Positions 60,716 to 64,000 of a stretch of 64,000 bases of DNA are shown piece after piece (the stretch's first letter is position 1; every line of letters begins with the position of its first letter). This stretch comes from DAOSXA01 sp964526835 (GTDB taxonomy: Bacteria; Zixibacteria; MSB-5A5; GN15; FEB-12): the NCBI GenBank assembly GCA_964526835.1, contig CAZGMK010000001.1, positions 1 to 64,000 on the forward strand, given 5' to 3'. Under the pieces are notes generated by a model. That model did no database searches, was not told the origin of the DNA, and saw only the letters and a list, made by a program, of their open reading frames with translations. The translations under genes and the position numbers were made by a program.

Positions 60716-62068
60716 ATGAACGTACTGAGCAACGAGATAACCAGCGGCCCGATTAGTCGAACTGTTTTCCGCCTGGCTCTGCCGGTGGTTCTGGGCATGC
60801 TAATGGAGTTTGCGCTGTCCAGCACCGACTACTTCTGGGTCGGCAAGCTGGGGCCGGCGGCTCAGGATGCAGTGACGTCGTCCATGGTTGTGATCTGGAC
60901 GATTTTCGCCACCACGGCCATTGTCACGGTGGGAGTTACCGCCCTGGTGGCGCGTTTCGTCGGGGCTCGACAGATCGACCGGGTCGAACGGATTATCCGG
61001 CAGGGCCTGCAGATGGCGGTAGTGCTTGGTGGCGTCTTCACGATTGCCGGCTATTTGGCCACGCCGAGTTTGCTGGCTTTCATGGATGCCTCCGACGAAA
61101 CGGCGCGTTGGGCCGTTCCTTATCTGAGACTGTTCTTCGGGTTTTCGGTCTTCATGTTCATCGGGGAGACCGCCTACGCGGTGTTCCGAGCCAGCGGCGA
61201 TACTCGCACGCCCACCCTTGTCGGAGTCGGCGTGGTTCTCCTCAATATGGGCCTTGATCCGATTCTCATATTCGGTTGGGGGCCGTTCCCGAAGCTGGGT
61301 GTTGCAGGCGCGTCACTCGCGACCGGGATCGCCTGGCTACTGGGCAGCTCCGTGATCATCGGGCTGATCTATCGCCGAAGGCTGGGATATCCGGTCGGTC
61401 GATTGTGGTGGGGGCGGCCGTCATGGATCGATGTCAAACGAATCGCCCGCATCGGTTTGCCGATGGCCGGCCAGAACTCGGTGTTCATTCTGGTCTATTG
61501 GTTCCTGATCAGGTTCGTGCATGCATTCGGTGAGTCGGCCGGGGCTGCAATGGGCATCGGTAACCGGATGGAGTCGTTCTCGTATCTCATATGCTACGGA
61601 TTCTCGGTGGCCGCATCCACTCTCGTCGGACAGAATCTGGGCGCCGGGCAGAGCGAACGGGCCGAGCGATGCGCCTGGCTATCCATCCGGGCCGCGCTGT
61701 ACGTGACGGGAGCGACATCGGTGCTGTTCATTGTCGTACCGCAGTACATCGCGACGGTCTTCACCGACGATAAGCGGGTAATGGCTATGGCTGTCGACTA
61801 TCTTGTTATTCTGGGTATCTCACAGACCGCGATGGCCATTGAGATTGTCCTCGAAGGGGCGTTCGGCGGGGCCGGAGACACTCTCCCGCCGATGCTCGTC
61901 AGTATTCCGGGATCACTGGCCCGAATCCCCCTGGCTTACTTTCTGTGCTTCACTCTGGACTGGGGCATCAACGGCATCTGGTGGACCCTGACAATCACGA
62001 CCCTGGTCAAGGCTACTATTCTCGTGCTGTGGTTCCGACGCGGCCGGTGGAAGGTCAAGGCGATCTGA
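60716..62068 (+). CDS. MATE family antiporter 2
   Basis: A 450-residue exporter with about 12 hydrophobic segments in two halves. Segments LPVVLGMLMEFALSSTDYF, GDTRTPTLVGVGVVLLNMGLDPILIFG and FGGAGDTLPPM are characteristic of MATE proteins. It is a different subfamily member from the gene at 25501-26880, with low similarity outside motifs. The substrate is unknown. It lies 92 bp after the peptidase-like lipoprotein gene. Confidence 0.91.
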   Translation: MNVLSNEITSGPISRTVFRLALPVVLGMLMEFALSSTDYFWVGKLGPAAQDAVTSSMVVIWTIFATTAIVTVGVTALVARFVGARQIDRVERIIRQGLQMAVVLGGVFTIAGYLATPSLLAFMDASDETARWAVPYLRLFFGFSVFMFIGETAYAVFRASGDTRTPTLVGVGVVLLNMGLDPILIFGWGPFPKLGVAGASLATGIAWLLGSSVIIGLIYRRRLGYPVGRLWWGRPSWIDVKRIARIGLPMAGQNSVFILVYWFLIRFVHAFGESAGAAMGIGNRMESFSYLICYGFSVAASTLVGQNLGAGQSERAERCAWLSIRAALYVTGATSVLFIVVPQYIATVFTDDKRVMAMAVDYLVILGISQTAMAIEIVLEGAFGGAGDTLPPMLVSIPGSLARIPLAYFLCFTLDWGINGIWWTLTITTLVKATILVLWFRRGRWKVKAI

Positions 62069-62088
62069 GACGTTCGCCAAGTTCAGGG

Positions 62089-62118
62089 TTGATGTCACCG
62101 CTGTTGTCGGCCTATATT
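62089..62118 (+). promoter_or_regulatory. Putative promoter of the FAH-family gene
   Basis: TTGATG and TATATT with an 18-base spacer, ending 33 bases before the chosen ATG at 62152. The preceding MATE gene stops at 62068. Confidence 0.4.
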
Positions 62119-62151
62119 AGCGCTTCATAGCTGTCCCTGAAAGGAATGCCG

Positions 62152-62928
62152 ATGAGTGACAAGTATATTCGTTTCATCTCCCCCGACCGCAAATCGCCCT
62201 CTTACGCTCGCCTGTATGGAGATAGCGTCCTTGAGCTGAGCGATGCGCCCTGGCTGGACGGTGAACCAACCGACAAAAAGTATGATCTCAGCGAGGCGAG
62301 GCTCTTGGCGCCCGTATCGCCGAGTAAGATAGTGTGCATCGGGCTGAACTACCACGCGCACGTGACAGCATCTCAGTCGGCCGATAAGGCGCCCGATTAT
62401 CCGCTGATATTCCTCAAGCCGCCGTCGTCGATAACTGGACCCGACGATGAGATAGTTCATCCCGATGAGTCCGAGCGGGTGGATTATGAAGCCGAACTCG
62501 GTGTTGTCATCGGCAGAGCAGCCCGCAAGGTGAAGCGCGAGAACGCCCTCCAGTACGTCTTTGGTTATACTTGCATCAATGATGTGACGGCGCGCGACCT
62601 GCAAAAGAAGGATGGCCAATGGAGCCGGGCCAAGGGTTTCGATACGTTCTGCCCAGTCGGTCCCCACGTGGTTACGGACATCGACTGCAGCGACCTGTTG
62701 GTTGAGGGCATTCTCAATGGAGAGACCATGCAGTCCGGTCGCACATCCCGTATGATATTCGATGTCCCGTTTCTGGTCAGCTACATTTCGAACATAATGA
62801 CCCTTCTTCCGGGCGACCTGATTTCTACCGGTACTCCAGCCGGAATCGCTCCGATGAAGCCGGGCGATGTCATTGAGGTCCGCATTGAAAGTGTCGGTGC
62901 ACTCAGGAATCGCATGGCCGAGCACTGA
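62152..62928 (+). CDS. Fumarylacetoacetate hydrolase (FAH) family protein
   Basis: A 258-residue enzyme. The ATG at 62152 is chosen because AAGGA lies six bases before it; an ATG two codons earlier touches that site. The family motifs are DYEAELGVVIG (metal-binding acids), CINDVTARDLQ, SRAKGFDTFCPVGP and PGDLISTGTPAGIAPMKPGDVI. Members hydrolyse or decarboxylate beta-diketones and oxaloacetate-like acids in aromatic or acyl degradation. The substrate is not clear, and no other catabolic gene is adjacent. Confidence 0.92.
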   Translation: MSDKYIRFISPDRKSPSYARLYGDSVLELSDAPWLDGEPTDKKYDLSEARLLAPVSPSKIVCIGLNYHAHVTASQSADKAPDYPLIFLKPPSSITGPDDEIVHPDESERVDYEAELGVVIGRAARKVKRENALQYVFGYTCINDVTARDLQKKDGQWSRAKGFDTFCPVGPHVVTDIDCSDLLVEGILNGETMQSGRTSRMIFDVPFLVSYISNIMTLLPGDLISTGTPAGIAPMKPGDVIEVRIESVGALRNRMAEH

Positions 62929-63022
62929 TTCAGCAGAGCGGGTCTGATGAGAAGCTGTGACTCCTCTTCGGACATTAGGTGTACAAGCTGGTGAGAATGG
63001 AGGCCAACGGCCGAGGAGTAAA

Positions 63023-64000
63023 GTGACCGATAGACTCTACTATGATGACTCCTCATTGCTGGAATTCGAGGCCAGTATAACGGCCGTCCGGCGAGATGAC
63101 GAGCGCTTTGTGACTACGCTGAATCGCTCGGCATTCTACCCCACTTCGGGTGGTCAGCAGCACGATACCGGCCGGCTCAATGGAGTCCCGGTGACCGGCG
63201 TCATCGAGTTGGATGAAGGCCGGGTCGGCCATATTACCGATCGCCCGGCCGGTTCGCCCGGTGAGGTGATTCACGGCCAGGTTGATGCTGCTCGTCGACT
63301 GCGGCACTGCCGCCAGCATACGGCGCAGCACATACTCAGCCAGACGTTCCTGACGCTGTTCGGTCACGAGACCCTATCCGTTCACCTGGGCGAGGAGTAC
63401 GGCGCGATTGAGCTGGATGTCCGGCGGATCGAAGACGAAGAGATAGTGAAGGCGGAGATTCGGGCGAACCAGATTGTCTTCGAGAATCGGCCGGTGACGG
63501 TGGGCTGGTTCAATCGATCAGAAGCAGAGGAGTTGCCTTTGCGCAAGCTGCCCGTCGATAGGGAATCGATTCGAGTTGTCAATGTGGACGGCTTTGACTG
63601 GTCCGCCTGTGGCGGGACGCATTGTCGGAGCACTGCCGAAGTCGGCCTGGTCAAGCTTGTCGGCCGTGAGCTAATGCGCGGCCATGTGCTGGTCAAGTTC
63701 TTGTCCGGCGATCAGTGCCTCCGTGATTATGCAGAGCGCCATCGGGTCACCGATGAACTCAGTCGCAGGCTAACCTGCCGTGTAGCCGAGCTGCCCGACA
63801 AAGTGGCGACATTGGATTCACAGGTTCGCAATCTTCGCCGTGAGCTGTCCGTGGCCTGGCGCAACCTGCTGCCTGCCCGCGCTGAGGCCGCGGTCCAGAA
63901 CTCTAAAGCAGGCCCTCCTGGCACCGGTGTCTGCGTTATCGAGGAGCAAGTCCCGGATGTTAAGCTGGCCGGTGAACTGGTCGGCATGGTAGCTGATCGG
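63023..64000 (+). CDS. AlaX-type alanyl-tRNA editing protein (partial, runs off right edge)
   Basis: The first 326 codons are in the window; the frame is open to the last base. It starts with GTG at 63023, five bases after GAGGAG. The editing zinc site is complete: HTAQH (His99, His103) and CGGTHC (Cys196, His200), as in the AlaRS editing domain. FYPTSGGQQHDTG is the N-terminal motif. A coiled segment (LPDKVATLDSQVRNLRREL) leads toward a C-terminal DHHA1-like part. It hydrolyses mischarged Ser- or Gly-tRNA-Ala. The length favours the long AlaX class. Confidence 0.88.
   Translation, partial: MTDRLYYDDSSLLEFEASITAVRRDDERFVTTLNRSAFYPTSGGQQHDTGRLNGVPVTGVIELDEGRVGHITDRPAGSPGEVIHGQVDAARRLRHCRQHTAQHILSQTFLTLFGHETLSVHLGEEYGAIELDVRRIEDEEIVKAEIRANQIVFENRPVTVGWFNRSEAEELPLRKLPVDRESIRVVNVDGFDWSACGGTHCRSTAEVGLVKLVGRELMRGHVLVKFLSGDQCLRDYAERHRVTDELSRRLTCRVAELPDKVATLDSQVRNLRRELSVAWRNLLPARAEAAVQNSKAGPPGTGVCVIEEQVPDVKLAGELVGMVADR

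Overview
The window reads as chromosomal DNA of an uncultivated, GC-rich (my estimate, about 60%), two-membrane bacterium. An outer membrane is implied by an OmpA-type porin, an omptin-like barrel, an usher-like barrel and a lipoprotein. Six secreted proteins end in a dockerin-like cassette (motif close to DLVYLVxYMFxGGPxP), often with thrombospondin type 3 (TSP3) repeats, SBBP, FG-GAP, HYR or PKD modules. In my experience this combination is typical of candidate phylum Zixibacteria and nearby FCB-group lineages. That placement is inference; no rRNA gene is present to test it.

Layout. 1-1288: no supportable gene, one dispersed repeat. 1289-5442 (minus): two dockerin proteins. 5755-13475 (plus): five DUF4402 proteins, a PapD-like chaperone and an usher-like outer-membrane protein with three C-terminal LysM domains, which together look like an undescribed chaperone-usher surface-fibre locus. 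13759-16278 (minus): a protein with more than 20 TSP3 units. 16604-18704: a dicarboxylate/amino acid symporter facing a DUF4412-like protein. 19089-25328: an M4 metalloprotease and an FG-GAP/PKD protein, both ending in dockerin. 25501-29299: MATE pump, metallo-beta-lactamase-fold hydrolase, small membrane protein, HAD phosphatase and DUF2892 protein. 29398-33048 (minus): DUF2267 protein, a nickel superoxide dismutase with an export signal, a decayed cohesin-like gene beside a poly-C tract, and a C-terminally anchored surface protein. 33770-41420: tRNA-Leu, HYR/TSP3/dockerin protein, OmpA porin, YedF-like protein, omptin-like protease, tRNA-Thr. 41665-42867: aminotransferase.

43123-59034 is an aromatic amino acid supercluster in one direction: dapF-like, trpE, trpG, trpD, an MFS transporter, trpC, trpF, trpB, trpA, argS, aroF, aroA, aroE, aroK, aroB, aroQ. 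Most junctions overlap by one to eight bases, so translation is probably coupled. Together these genes carry phosphoenolpyruvate plus erythrose 4-phosphate to EPSP, and chorismate to tryptophan. Only chorismate synthase (aroC) is absent. A peptidase-like lipoprotein lacking its zinc motif follows directly. The window ends with a second MATE pump, a fumarylacetoacetate hydrolase-family enzyme and an AlaX-type tRNA editing protein cut by the right edge.

Most noteworthy: the DUF4402 chaperone/LysM-usher locus; a DapF homologue with serine at both catalytic cysteine positions; an omptin-like protein keeping all four active-site residues; a nickel SOD whose metal-binding His1 would be exposed by signal peptidase; a zinc-site-less M2/M3-like lipoprotein in the aro operon; and a roughly 120-bp dispersed repeat in three copies.
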